64,000 bases of DNA from Prorocentrum cordatum (GCA_963575745.1 CAUYUJ010009835.1:315001-379000), one strand, 5' to 3'; positions 53,302 to 63,845 are shown, counted from the first letter of the stretch. Numbers and translations are program-made. The notes: generated by a model not told the origin, from the sequence alone.

Positions 53302-54750
53302 ATGGCGCCGAAGGCTCAGCCAGGTTTCGTCATCTGCACAGGGGTGCCGCTTGAGGTTGAACTTCCGCAAGCACGCGACCTGCTGGCAGTGCGGGCTCAG
53401 CCTGGAGCTCCGTCCTGGCAAGCCGTCGCCCCGTGGCGGTGTCTGGGCGGACGGAGCGCCGAAGCCAGGCTCTGGCTCGGGCCGCAACTCGCCCATGGGC
53501 GGCAACAAGGGCAAGGGCGGCAACGGCGGCGACGTTGGCGGCAAGGGCGGCGGCACCCCCGCGGCTGGCGGTCGGCCCATCTTCCCGAAGGCCCCCTGGT
53601 CGTCTGCGGCGCCGAGCGAGCTCGACCAGCTCCTGGCCGTCTCTGACCAGGCCATCGCGGATCGGCTGCGCGAGGCGGTGGATGCAACGAGGGGGTTCGT
53701 CCCGCAGCCGCCCGCGCCCGTGCCCAAGACGCTGGAGCAGCAGCTGCAGTCGGCCACCGACCGCCGCATCAACTGGCAGCGCCAGCTGGACGAGGCCATG
53801 GATGCCATGGCTGCCGCCGAGGAGCAGCTCGCCGAGTGCCGCAGCTGGCGCGACTCGTGTTCCCTCAGCCTCGCCGAGGCCCAGGCGGAGGAGGCCCCGT
53901 CGGGCTCAGGCTTCGGGGGTCGGCACGCCGCCGCATGAGGCAGGCGAGCAGCTCGCGTTCAACTTCGACGCTGAGCCCCTCGAGAACTCCGGCGAGCTCG
54001 AGGAGGAGGCTCAGAACACCCCCAGGCAGATGTGCACCGAGGGCCTCGAGATCACGCGCGCTGCCCAGCAAACGTTCGAGCATAACTGCCAGGGGCAGAT
54101 GCGCCGCATCAGGCAGGAGGCGGCGGAGGCGGTCGCCAAGAAGCGCAAGCGCGGGGGCGCTGAGGAGGCCGACCAGACCAACACCGAGGACGCCGCGGCA
54201 CAGCCTTCCCAGGAAGCCCCGCCAGCTGGAGGAGGCCCAGCAACAGAGCAGCACGCGCCTGCCGCTGCTGCAGCCCCAGCGGGCCCAGCCGAGGCCGACG
54301 GCGCCGCCGAGCAGACCAAGCGCCAGGCCGCCGAGCTTGGAGCGACGGCCTCAGAGACTGCCCGCCAGCGTGCCTCCGAGCAGAAGGCAGCCAGGGAGGT
54401 TGTTGTAGGGGCTCATGGGGCTCCCGCTGATGCCCAGCCCCGTGGGTGGGGCCGCGCGGGCGGCGCAAGAGGGCGCCAGTGGCCCTCCAGGCCCGCCGTT
54501 CATGGGCGGGGCGAGGGAGTCGCGGACGCGCGAGCTGCAGCCTCTCCCTTCCGTCGCCCTTCTTTCGCGGCCCCCGACGGGGGGGCGGCCGACGCCCGCG
54601 ATTGCAGGGGGCGGCGTCGACCCCGAGGGCCCGGCCCAGTCCGAACCAGGGGGCAGCCAGCTAGCGGGGTCAAGCCTCCTGGCGGCTACGGACGGCACTC
54701 TGCAATTGGGTCGGCTCATACCTGGCCGCGGACCTCTGCTGCTAGCTCCA
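53302..54750 (+). pseudogene. LINE N-terminal region: Cys (zinc-ribbon-like) motif and charged helical region
   Basis: ATG at 53302 sits in a good context (GCCATGG), 126 bp after the spliced leader. The start reads MAPKAQPGFVICTG; after a one-base frame change it continues RLRLNFRKHATCWQCGLSL, giving a C-x-x-C type pair (CWQC) after an upstream Cys. A Gly/Lys-rich linker (GGNKGKGGNGGDVGGKGGG) follows, then helical segments TLEQQLQSATDRRINWQRQL and AAEEQLAECRSWRD. After a frame change near 53920 come EQLAFNFDAEPLENSGELEE and CTEGLEITRAAQQTFEHNC, with basic VAKKRKRGGAEEAD. A nucleic-acid-binding role is likely from the charge and Cys motif, but this is inference. Confidence 0.7.
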
Positions 54751-54761
54751 GGCAAGCTCGC

Positions 54762-55460
54762 GGCACCCTCACCGCGTGCACCTACAACGGCAACGCCTGG
54801 AACTCGGCCTCCAGCGTCCTCGAGCGGATGCGGCGAAAGGGGATCGAGCCTCACGCTATGTTAAACCAAGAGACGCGCTTTCGCGTCGACCACCGCGGAG
54901 GAACAGGCCCACGGCTGGGCCATCAGAGGAGGCCAGCAACTGGAGGGCTCAGGCGCCCTCGAGACGGGCTCCGCGGCCACGGCGGTCTCGTCGGGGGGTG
55001 GCATCATCTCCTCGCAGTTGCTGGGCACGGCCCGCCACCTCATGCCGTGGGAGGGCGCCCAGCACAGATTCATCGCCCGCGGGCTCTCGTTGGGCGAGGG
55101 CGCCACAATCGCGATGATCTCAATTTATCTGGAGGACTCGATCGGGCTGCAGGGCCCCGACAGGCAGCTGCTGGAGGACGTCCATGCGCGGCGCGCCCAC
55201 CTCGACGAGCCCTTTCATCATCGGAGGGGGCTGGAACGTTGAGGCCAGCGAGCTCGCCGACCCTGGCTGGCCCGAGCTCATCGGCGGCGCCGTCCTGGCG
55301 CCTGGCTCGGCCACCTGCGACGACAACGAGTGCGGCTTTTTCTTCATCTCCACCGCGCTGGAGGACACGGTCGTCTCCATCACGGCCCGCGCCGACACCC
55401 CCAGCGGCCAGCACACGGCGGTCGCGCTCGAGCTGCGGGGTTGCTGGAAGCGGCCCATGA
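54762..55460 (+). pseudogene. LINE endonuclease (EEP fold), frameshifted and catalytically damaged
   Basis: The domain opens LTACTYNGNAWNSASSVLER and continues to a HAMLNQET motif in which the QE pair of EEP nucleases is kept. After a frame change (about 54890) come SSGGGIISSQLLGTARH, LSLGEGATIAMISIYLEDS. After another (about 55190) come PFIIGGGWNVEASELADPGW, where EEP domains normally have GDxN, so the aspartate is lost. The end, DTPSGQHTAVALELRG, corresponds to the usual SDHxP motif with the aspartate replaced and the histidine kept. An intact version would nick target DNA to prime reverse transcription; this copy is very unlikely to. Confidence 0.75.
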
Positions 55461-57900
55461 TCCAGACGCAGCGGGCCCCGAAGGGTTTCGAGCTCGCGGT
55501 CGAGGTGGACGAGGGCGCCAGAAACAGGCGCGATCAGCTGGTGGCCACCCTGCCCTGGCTGCCACCTGACCAGGGCCTCGAGGGCAGCGTCGAGGGCTGG
55601 TCCAGTCAAGCCGAGGAGGCCCTGCAGGCCATGCACGGGATGCCCGACAGCCAGGCCCGCTACTACAAGGGCAGGGCCAGGGGCCCCTGGACGATCACCG
55701 CCCCGCTGGCGGCCACGGCCCAGGAGGGCCGCCCCGACAGGGCCTCGGAGGCCGCCCACCTCTGGCTCTCCCTGCGCAACCTGGCCAAGCGCAGGTGGGA
55801 CCTCGGGCCTCTCGGGCCAGACGCCCCGCCCGATGGCTACAGGGCCAGCCGTGGCCAGCAGCTCACGAGGCGGCCTGCCGACTTCTCGAGGGCTTCCGGG
55901 CACAGAATACCACCGTGTTCGACGGCACTGTCTTCAGCAGTTTCTGGGGCGAGATCGGCCTCCAGTCCGAGAAGGGCTGTGGCCTCCTCGCCATGATAGA
56001 GCAGATTGTAGCCAAGCGCGCCAAGGACGGCGCCGAGGCCAGCAAGATAAAGTGGGGCGAGTTCTCGGAGCAGGCATTCGAGCGGCAGGGCCCCCTAGCC
56101 CACGAGGTCACCAAGAAGACCCACGGGGGGCCCGCTCCAGCTCTGGAAGCAGGCTCTGCCGACCTGGCGCTGGTAGGCCAGCCTGCGCTCGAGAAGGCGT
56201 TGGCCGACTGGCCCCCGCTCTGGTCGGACCCCAGCCGCTTTGCTCAGGGGCGCCCTGGCCTCTGGAGCGTCGGTGAGTGGTCGACGCAGCCCATCGCGGT
56301 CGATGACATCAGGCTGGCCGCGCGCGAGTTCCCCAGGACCGCGGGGCTTGGCTGGGGCAGTTTCCACCCGAGGCTGCTGCTGGAGGTCGGCGACGACATC
56401 CTGCCCAGACTGGCCAGCCTGCTCAACTCTTGGGAGCGCAATCCGCGCTGCGGCGAGCTTTGGTCCATCATCATGCCTCTGCTGCACCTACCTCGCGCCG
56501 CGGAGGGCGCGCGTCGGCACCTGCCTCAGCGAGGCCGTCGTGGCCAACGACACGGTGATCGCTGGCTGCTCTTGCGCCACCGCGCTGGCCAAGCTCCTCC
56601 CCCTCTCGGCGCTGCGGGCGGCGGCGGCGGCGGCGGCGGCGCCCGTCGCCGGGCTGCTCGGCGCGGTGGGCGGCGTCTCGGCCCGCGTCGCGGGGCCGCT
56701 CGCTATGGCGGCGCAGCAGCTCGGCGCGACCCGCAAGGCTTTCTGCGCGAAGGTGGAGGAGGCCAATCTGCCGCTCAGCAGGCACAAGACGAAGGCGCTA
56801 GCCACCAGCAAGGAGCTGCGCCAAGCGTTGATGCGGCAGCCTGGCTGGGACCTGGCCCCCGAGGACTTCGCGGACGTGCGCGGGGATCTGGGCGGCGACG
56901 CCGTCTCGGGGCCCTACCGCCGAGTGACCACCTCGACCAGCCGAGAGAGGCTGGCCCGCGCCCAGGGAAGGAAGCTCACCAGGCTCTTCCGTCCAAGCCT
57001 TGATCGGGCCCGAGTCTTCCGAGCGGGGCCTGCGGCCAAGGCAACCTGTGGCTCGGCCGTCATGGGAGTCCCCAGCGGCCGCCTGCGCCAGCTCAGGGCC
57101 GGCGCGACCAAGGCGCGCGGCCGCCTGCCTCGCGGGGCGGCCCTGGGGCTGGCCAGCCTGGCGCAGACGAGCGGGTGGAAGCGCGACCCGCTGACCATCA
57201 TCACAAGGACGGCGCTCACGGCCTACGTCGAGATGGTCTGGGCCTCGCTGCTGCCAGAGGCGGCTGCCCGCTCCTGCTTGACCAGGGGATTGGCCATCGC
57301 CCAGAAGCCGCATCCCTGGCGGCTGGTCAAGGAGCCCAACAGCGCGCTGGTGCTCACCTTGGCGCGCGTCGGCTGGGGCTTCATCCAGAGCGACCCCTAC
57401 AAGATCCACGACGCCAATGGCGGCGAGTACGATGTCAGGAGGCACTCGCCCGCCTTTTTCGGCAACAGAATTGCACAGGACTGCCGAGCGGCCATCGGCC
57501 TGGAAGAGGTGGCCAGGCAGGGCCCCAGCATGTGGGGTTGGCGGGTCCCGCCGTTCTGGCAGCCGATCATGGACCTGGCTTGCCACCGCTCCGAGGTGTG
57601 GGACCAGCGCCACCAGCGGGCGCTGCGCAGCCTCGTCCAGAACACCTACTGGTGCCAGGCCAGGGCTGGAGCGGTGGACCCGTCGGTGCCGACCAGCTGC
57701 CTGCTCTGCGGCTACACGGGCGGCTCGCTGTACCACAGGAGCTTCCAGTGCGAGGCGCACGCGGCACGGGGGCGCGACTACCTGCAGGAACCGCTGCGGC
57801 AGGCGGCGGAGCAGGTCAAGGGCCAGGGCTACCTGTTCACCGAGCTGTTCGCCAGGGGCCTCTTCCCCGACGCTTCGGTGCGGCAGCCTCGCCCTGGCAC
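55461..57900 (+). pseudogene. LINE reverse transcriptase with catalytic palm region deleted
   Basis: A linker (LVATLPWLPPDQGLEG, LWLSLRNLAKRRWDLG) leads to the RT N-terminal region in a new frame: VFDGTVFSSFWGEIGLQSEK, AREFPRTAGLGWGSFHPRLL, ILPRLASLLNSWERNPRCGE and LWSIIMPLLHLPR, corresponding to RT motifs 0-1. The frame then changes and the sequence jumps to VVANDTVIAGCSC and VEEANLPLSRHKTKALATSK, which lies after the active site in this family. No F/YxDD box is present, so the core palm has been deleted (roughly 150-250 codons, an estimate from usual LINE spacing). The thumb region (ALTAYVEMVWASLLPEAAAR) and a Cys/His motif SCLLCGYTGGSLYHRSFQCE (about 57695-57755) follow. Confidence 0.75.
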
Positions 57901-57939
57901 GGACTACTTCCAGAGCTCGACCAGCCGGCGCACGTCCGG

Positions 57940-58586
57940 GCCCCACCTTGACGGGCATCGCGTTTTCGTGGACGGCTCGGGCCTGGACCAGGCGCACCCG
58001 CGGCTGCGCGCGGCGGGCTGGTCGGTAGTGGTCCACGATGCGGGCCGCAGGCTGGCGGCCGAAGCCCAGGGCGCCGCCCCGATCCAGGAGGCGCCCGAGC
58101 AGCTGGCCAGGGGCCGGGGGGACTGCGCGGTGAAGGTCCTCACGGACCAGGTTGCTGGTGGGCATTTCAGGCTCTGCATCGGCTTGGCCACCGCGCGCAG
58201 CGCGGCCTGCCCCCCCGGCAGCGGTCGCCGCCTGCAGCCGGCGAGCCCACCTCTGGGCAGGGAGGGCGGAGCAGCTCCAGGAAGCAACGGTGGTCAAGAT
58301 CAAGGCTCACCGAGGCCAGAAGGTCGTTCGCGAAGGCCAGATCTCCCAGTTCGAGTGGGATGGCAACGCTCGGGCCGACGCGCGCGCGAAGGAGGGCGCC
58401 GCTGCGGCAAGGGCGAAGCTGGAGGACAGCTACGTCGTTCAGGGCTGCCAGTCCTTGGCACGCCTGGCGGCGCAGCATGCCGCGGCGCAGGAGGCGCACA
58501 TCTCGCGGAGGGGCCTGCTGGATTCCATGGGCGTGACCGCCCTGCGGCTGATCGATCGACCTCGGCGACTGGCCCGAAGGTCTTGA
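57940..58586 (+). pseudogene. LINE RNase H domain, frameshifted
   Basis: HRVFVDGSGLDQAHPRLRAA carries the first catalytic Asp in the usual (V/I)xxDGS context, with AGWSVVVHDAGRRLAAEAQG after it and VLTDQVAGG as the likely third acidic motif. A frame change near 58200 leads to VVKIKAHRGQKVVREGQISQ and WDGNARADARAKEGA, the C-terminal HxA/GNxxAD motif with its Asp. The stop is at 58584-58586. Order and motifs match the RNase H attached to some LINE polymerases. Whether the remaining residues would be active is moot because of the frameshift. Confidence 0.75.
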
Positions 58587-58689
58587 AGAGGATGATGTCG
58601 GGGACGGCGCCGTGCCAGAGGCCAGCTCCCACTGCGCTGACGGAAGCCAGCCGCCTGATCTCGGCGGCCCTCTGCGGCCCTGGCGCGTG

Positions 58690-58960
58690 GGCGGGCATGC
58701 CTTGCTCGCCGCGCCGATCTTCGAGGGTGAAAATGAGCGCGCGGCCATGCACTCCTGTGGCCTCTTGCTTTTTCTGCACCACGTGCCGTGGGCAAATAGC
58801 AGATAAGCGGGGACGAGGCCTCCAGGGTAATTGCCCAGGAGGCCCGATCCCCAGCGCCAGAAATAATAACACCGCCATAGCCGCCAAAGGAGAGCACCCC
58901 AAAGGGAACAGGCTTCTCGGTAGTCTTCGTGCGCCCTCCGAGTCTGAGGATAGTTGTTTG
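58690..58960 (+). pseudogene. LINE C-terminal Cys-rich domain
   Basis: In another frame, GHALLAAPIFEGENERAAMH and then CFFCTTCRGQIADKRGRGLQ (the CxxCxxC triplet at about 58767-58787) with GNCPGGP, and AAKGEHPKGNRLLGSLRA near 58880-58940. A Cys cluster followed by GLxxxC and a G-x-HP word is the kind of terminal domain I associate with dinoflagellate LINE-like proteins, but I know no named family for it. This extends the element past the RNase H stop. Confidence 0.55.
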
Positions 58961-59287
58961 GTCTGGGCATGTTTCCTCAGCGCCTCCTGTGGTGGCCCAA
59001 ACGGGTGCCCCGACCGAAGGCTCTAAGCGGCCCAGCGTCCTGGAAGTCTTGCCGTTTTTCGGGCTCCAGCTGGCCCAAGCTGAGCGGTTGGGGTCTAGAA
59101 CCTTAGAGGCTAGAGCCGAGGCCCTTGCGTCAAGGCAGAGGGCCCACGCTGTTCAGGGTCCCGAGGATCCGCCAGACTTTTGGCCCTAGGCCCGGCGCAG
59201 CTGTGATACGTGGGGGCGGGGGGCGGCAGTTTGGGGGATCCCGTGGGTCGAATTCGTTCTGCAAGACCTTTCCTGGTCGAGTCTAGC
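58961..59287. other. LINE 3' flank, no gene recognised
   Basis: Possibly the element's 3' UTR; no poly(A) or target-site duplication was recognised. Confidence 0.4.
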
Positions 59288-59562
59288 CCCCTCCTCCTCC
59301 TCCTCCTCCTCCTCCTGCTCCTCCTCCTCCTCCTCCTCCTCCTCCTCCTCCTCCTCCTCCTCCTCCGCCTCCTTCTCCTCTTTTTCCTCCTTTTCCTATC
59401 CTTCCTCCTCCTCCTGCTCCTCCTCCTCCTCCTTCTCCTTCTCCTGCTCCTCCTCCTCCTCCTCATCCTCCTCCTCCTCCCCCTCCTCCTCCTCCTCCTC
59501 CTCCTCCTTCCCTCTTGCGCTCCTCCTGGCTTCTCTTTCCGCTCCCCCCCCCCCCCCCCTCC
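59288..59562. repeat. (TCC)n microsatellite
   Basis: TCC/CTC triplets with TGC, TTC and CAT variants, ending in a run of 15 C (about 59546-59560). Confidence 0.95.
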
Positions 59563-59589
59563 TAGGCGGCGAAGGCGCCTTCGGTGGGG

Positions 59590-59970
59590 GGGGTTGGCAG
59601 CGCTCGTGCAGCGAACTTCGATCCCAAACATGTCTTGGCTTGTGTTTGTTGCATACGGGGTCCCCAGAAGGCCCGACCCTTTCCCCAGGCTAGTTTTTCA
59701 CCCCGACCCGTCTGTGGAACGTCCCAGGGCCCGGCGAGGGCCCCAGGGAGGCCGAAGGCGGCCCAGAACTTGACGCCGTAACTCTCGTCACGACGCGAAC
59801 ACGTCCGGGATGCCACCAGGTTCCGTGTCCTCCACCCGCCCTCCCAGGCGAAGGCCCGGGGCCGAGGCCGCCTTGGGGGGCTCTGGCAGCGCTCGTGCGA
59901 CGAACTCCGGCACCACCAGGCTCCGAGGTTCCGGGATGACCCCCCCTCACAGGCCGACGCATTAGAACCT
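59590..59970. repeat. ~290-bp imperfect direct repeat
   Basis: GGCAGCGCTCGTGCAGCGAA (59596) and GGCAGCGCTCGTGCGACGAA (59885), each preceded by a GCGAAGGC..GGGGGG stretch, mark a diverged duplication. Confidence 0.6.
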
Positions 59971-60429
59971 AACCCCAAGGCCCTCACGGCCTGGTATACG
60001 GGGGTCAATCCTCATGGAGACGCCAGTCGCACAGGCCCGAGTTCAGAGAGGAGGAACATTTATTATGACGAGGAAGGTGAAGAAACAGCAACCGCGCCCG
60101 GAAATGGATGCACACATTCGAGGCCGCATCGGCCGCAATCCCAATGTCCCCAGTAATCCAGCACAGCCCTAACAGGTGGGGAGGACCGGTCTATCCCAAT
60201 ACCCCCAGCAATCCAGCACAGCCCTAAGAGGCGGGGGGGGATGGATTACAACCCACAAAGACGATTTCCGCCAGCCCTCCCCACACAACGACGAAGATCA
60301 GGGAATGGCATCGAGCGCTTCGCTCCATTCTGTGGAGGGCACGTTCCGCATATCGTGTCTTGATTAATGGCGCAACAGAGAGGCACAAAAGAGAACGAAC
60401 GCAGGATGTTAGCCAGCGTGGATCCTAAA
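59971..60429. other. Intergenic stretch, no gene recognised
   Basis: CCCAATACCCCCAGCAATCC and CAGCACAGCCCTAA occur twice (about 60140-60170 and 60195-60225), a short duplication. No gene seen. Confidence 0.5.
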
Positions 60430-60650
60430 CAGAGCGTGATAGCGCTGTGGGTGTGAGAGCTATATGGTTAAAGCTGTGTCGTGTGAAAGCTATGTGTTGT
60501 GAGCCATTGAGGTGAAAACTGCGCGGTGCAAACTGTGTGATGTAGCCTATATCGTGCAAGCTGGGCGGCGTGAGATGGAGGTGAAAGCTAGGGGGTACGA
60601 GCTGTGTGATGTACGCTATGCTGTGCAGATCTTTCGGTGCAACCTATGAA
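60430..60650. repeat. ~17-bp AGCTGTGTGATGT-type degenerate repeats
   Basis: GTGTGAAAGCTATGTG, GTGCAAACTGTGTGATGTA and GTACGAGCTGTGTGATGTAC-like units recur about a dozen times. Confidence 0.85.
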
Positions 60651-60652
60651 CG

Positions 60653-60737
60653 AAGGATTGCAAAAAAAGCCTTCGGGTTTTTTTGCAATCCTTCGTTTTT
60701 TTTGCAATCCTTCGGTTTTTTTGCAATCCTTTGTGCA
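60653..60737. repeat. 23-bp GCAATCCTTCGTTTTTTT tandem repeat with hairpin start
   Basis: GGATTGCAAAAAAAGCCTTC is the complement of the following GTTTTTTTGCAATCC, forming a strong hairpin; three tandem TTTTTTTGCAATCCTTCG units follow. Confidence 0.9.
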
Positions 60738-60771
60738 GCGTTGTGAAAGCGCTGCGGTGTGAACTCAGAGC

Positions 60772-60905
60772 ACGGGGCGCCCCCGAGGCGGCACGGGCGG
60801 CAGCGTGGCGCGGCTGGGGAAACTCACCCAGCGCTCGGGGCGCCCACGGGGCGCCCACGGGGCGCCCACGAGGCGGCAACGTGGCGCAACCTCGGCGTAC
60901 CCCCA
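60772..60905. repeat. GGGGCGCCCACG short tandem repeats
   Basis: GGGGCGCCCACG occurs three times in tandem at 60837-60872, within a stretch where GAGGCGGCA(A)CGTGGCGC also recurs. Confidence 0.8.
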
Positions 60906-61022
60906 CAGCGCGGGACGCCCACGAGGCACCGCGAAGACCCGCAATGCCCGTGTAGATCCCTTAGGTTCAGGTAGCGTTCGGGGAAGGAGGGGGACCATAG
61001 TATTTTGGACGGTCTCAGAGGC

Positions 61023-61213
61023 AGAAGGGACTTGATCAACCCAATCTGTCGGAGGTTCGCGAGGATTTGTTGGGATCGTGGCGCGCCAGGGGCGGCGCCA
61101 GGGGCGGCGCCAGGGGCGGCGCCAAGGGCGGCGCCAGGTGAGCCCAGCGCAGGTTTCAGAAATTCGCGCGTACCTCCGAAAGCCCATGTCTACGCAGTTG
61201 TCCTTCTCTGGGT
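61023..61213. mobile_element. Family A-like element with 12-bp repeat core
   Basis: Arms CGGAGGTTCGCGAGGATTTG and AGAAATTCGCGCGTACCTCC are inverted. The right end continues GCCCATGTCTACGCAGTTGT and CCTTC, like the family A right end. The core holds four tandem AGGGGCGGCGCC units. Assignment to family A is by order of arms, not high identity. Confidence 0.5.
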
Positions 61214-61339
61214 ATCCCAGCACGCGTCTCGGATGCTGCATCACACCCTCCAGCCCCAGACGTCATCCCTAAAGGCCGTGTCATCACGCACCCAACAGGT
61301 TGGAGTCGTCAGGTTTTAAGAACAGACCTCCCGACCAGC

Positions 61340-61683
61340 CCACCCTGCATACAGCGGCCGCCAGATCCCCAGGTCCCCCGAGTGTCCCCGAGTGTCCCGC
61401 CTCACGCCAGTCTGCATACCGCGGCCGCCAGATCTCCCCAGTGTCCTCGAGTGCCCCGCCTTGCGCCGCTCTGCATACTGCGGCCGCCAGATCCCCAGGT
61501 CCTCCCGATTGTCCCTGAGAGTCCCGCCTCGCGCCGACTCGCCTACTCTGCATGCCGCGGCCGCCAGATCCCCAGGTCCCCCAAGTGTCCCCGAGTGTCC
61601 CGCCTTGCGCCACTCTGCATAACGCCTCCGCCAGATCCTCAGGTTCCCCGAATGCCCCCGAGTGTCCCGCCTCGCGCAGACAA
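61340..61683. repeat. ~66-bp tandem repeat, five copies
   Basis: CTGCATACAGCGGCCGCCAG, ATCCCCAGGTCCCCCGAGTG and TCCCGCCTCACGCC-like units start at about 61346, 61411, 61471, 61548 and 61614. Confidence 0.92.
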
Positions 61684-62754
61684 ATGATAACATGACAGAG
61701 CGGTATTATCTAGCAGCAGAACCTAGTGCAGCACAACGCTATAAGCTATGGCCGAACAGAGTATAGCACAATGCCACCTACCAGGACAGACCCGAGCATA
61801 CCATACCATCTCATGACACAAAGTATCGTAGTACAACATCCCATGCCAGAGCATTGCATGTCATAACGCAGCATGATAGCACAGATCTTTACATACCATG
61901 GTTCAGCAAACATACCATACGACAACATCGCGGAACTGGACATACCCACTCATACCATGATGTACCCTCAGGTACCATGACGTAATATATAATGCCATAC
62001 CATAGCATACCAACGCATGATATGGCATGCCGATGCAACCATGACATATCATAGTATAGCAACGCATAACGTAGCATCGCAAGCCATACCATATCATATT
62101 ACAGCATACCACGACCGAACGTACCAAACCATGGCGCAGCATCACAGCACCGACAACATGACATACCCACCACAGTGCACACGACACGTCACATCATGAC
62201 CGAGCGCCACATGCGAAGCTATATCATAACAGCCCGTAACATGGCAGATCACCATAGGCTATAGAAGTATCTACCCTACATAACAGAGCATACATACCAT
62301 GGCATCCCATTTCGTAGCATAATATGACATGTTATGTCGTACACTAGCACACCATGGCAGACCGGATGTCACTGTAGCGCAGCATCAACGCTGCAGCATG
62401 TCATACCATGAGAAGTCATACATGACAGAGCGCTGCATACCACACTATATCATAGCATGTCATAATCTGTTATAGCGCCACAACGTGATAACGCATAACA
62501 CTTCGTAACATATCAGGAACAGGACATAACAGGACACACCATACCAACTCTTGCACTGACAGCATGGAGCATACAGAGCATACCATCACACCACACATCA
62601 TAACAACGACTGACATCACACCAGAACATAGCGTAGGAGAACAGAGCATACCAGTCCATACAGTGACATTACATATCATAACCTGACACAGACTTGAATC
62701 ATTCCATAGCATGACACCGCATTACATCACAATGACATCTATTGTACTACAATA
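61684..62754. repeat. CATACCATA-rich low-complexity block
   Basis: CATACCATAGCATACCA, CATGACATATCATAGTAT and TAACATATCA-type pentamer words dominate about 1.07 kb, AT-richer than the rest. No unit length is constant. No gene. Confidence 0.85.
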
Positions 62755-63684
62755 TAATCAAACGCGACGTGCGCGCCGAGGTCAGGCTTGCCACAGGAGC
62801 AGACAGGCGCAGCAACGAGCGATCCGACGACGTATCTATCGTGACAGGCGTCACGGCGTCACGCCGGCCCGTCAAGAACAGAACAGACAGACTAGAAAGG
62901 CATAACGTAAGCTAGCCTGGCAGAACATACGAACATACGTGTCATGCCATAACGTGGTGCCACAGAGCAGAACATATCATATCATATCAAATCGTAGTAT
63001 GACAGGGGCGAGCATGACAGAATTCACCTGATCAGAAGAGAGACGCAAACTTGAATAGGAACTTCAAAACCTAATAGGCCGTACCATAACATAACCAAGC
63101 GCGACTTGCGCTTCGAGGTCAGCCCGGCCACAGGTCCAAACAGGCGCAGCAACGACCGATCGGACGACGCATCTAACGCTACAGGCGACCCGGCGTCACG
63201 CCGTCCCGTCGGCAACATAACATACCAGATTGTAGTATCGCAGGCAGAATAGAGAACCTAATCGAGCACAGCATGATTGAACATTGTTAGATGAAGCAAC
63301 GACCGATTAAGGGCGCACTGTCAAGCGCAGCATCGGCGCCTGGCTACAAAGAAATCAGGCGCGGCAGTGACTGATCACAACATCTGAAACGCGACAGGCG
63401 CCACGAAGTCACCCCGCACCGTCGACACCATTGCAGGAACAAGCATGTTTGCGTGAAGCACATTGAAGCAGACAGAGCCGAACACACTTGATAGAGTAGA
63501 ATTCAGCAGAGACCGAGCACTGGCGGCCTATCATACGCGGCATGCGCGCCAAGCCCACGCTGGCCATAGAAGCAAGCAGTAGCAGCAACGACGATAAGAA
63601 TGCATACCAAGCGTGAAGGGCGTCACGACGTCACGCCGGCCCGTCCACAACATGACATAACAGAACCTCATGCCATAGATCAGT

Positions 63685-63719
<35 letters not shown>

Positions 63720-63845
63720 ACAGGGGCATGATCGAATCGAACATAATATAACACAAACTTCAGTATACGCCAGCCACCGCTCCACGGCGTCTCATCAAGC
63801 GCGACAGGCGCCCCGTCGCCCGTCGTCAGAGGAGGACAGGGCTTC
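62755..63845. repeat. ~140-bp unit repeated at 190-335-bp spacing, five copies
   Basis: Each unit has a GCGACGTGCGCGCCGAGGTC-like start, AGGCGCAGCAACGA, CGATCCGACGACG and a GACAGGCGTCACGGCGTCAC, GCCGGCCCGTC end. Ends occur near 62870, 63200, 63415, 63640 and 63815. Spacers are CATAACATA-like, continuing the block to the left. Confidence 0.8.
63691..63716. repeat. (TA)n microsatellite
   Basis: About 13 AT dinucleotides. Confidence 0.95.

Larger units (their letters stand above)
53155..58960 (+). mobile_element. Decayed LINE-type (non-LTR) retrotransposon, endonuclease-RT-RNase H, spliced leader at 5' end
   Basis: In order on the plus strand: spliced leader, short leader, ATG at 53302, N-terminal Cys motif, Ala/Glu-rich helical region, endonuclease/exonuclease/phosphatase (EEP) domain, partial reverse transcriptase, RT-thumb Cys/His motif, RNase H, C-terminal Cys motif. 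The reading frame changes at least seven times (near 53345, 53920, 54400, 54750, 54890, 55190 and 55860, and again downstream), and the RT core is deleted, so the copy is inactive. The 3' end is uncertain: coding similarity stops near 58955 and no poly(A) tract was seen before the (TCC)n array at 59288. The domain order matches APE-class LINEs that carry RNase H. Confidence 0.85.
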
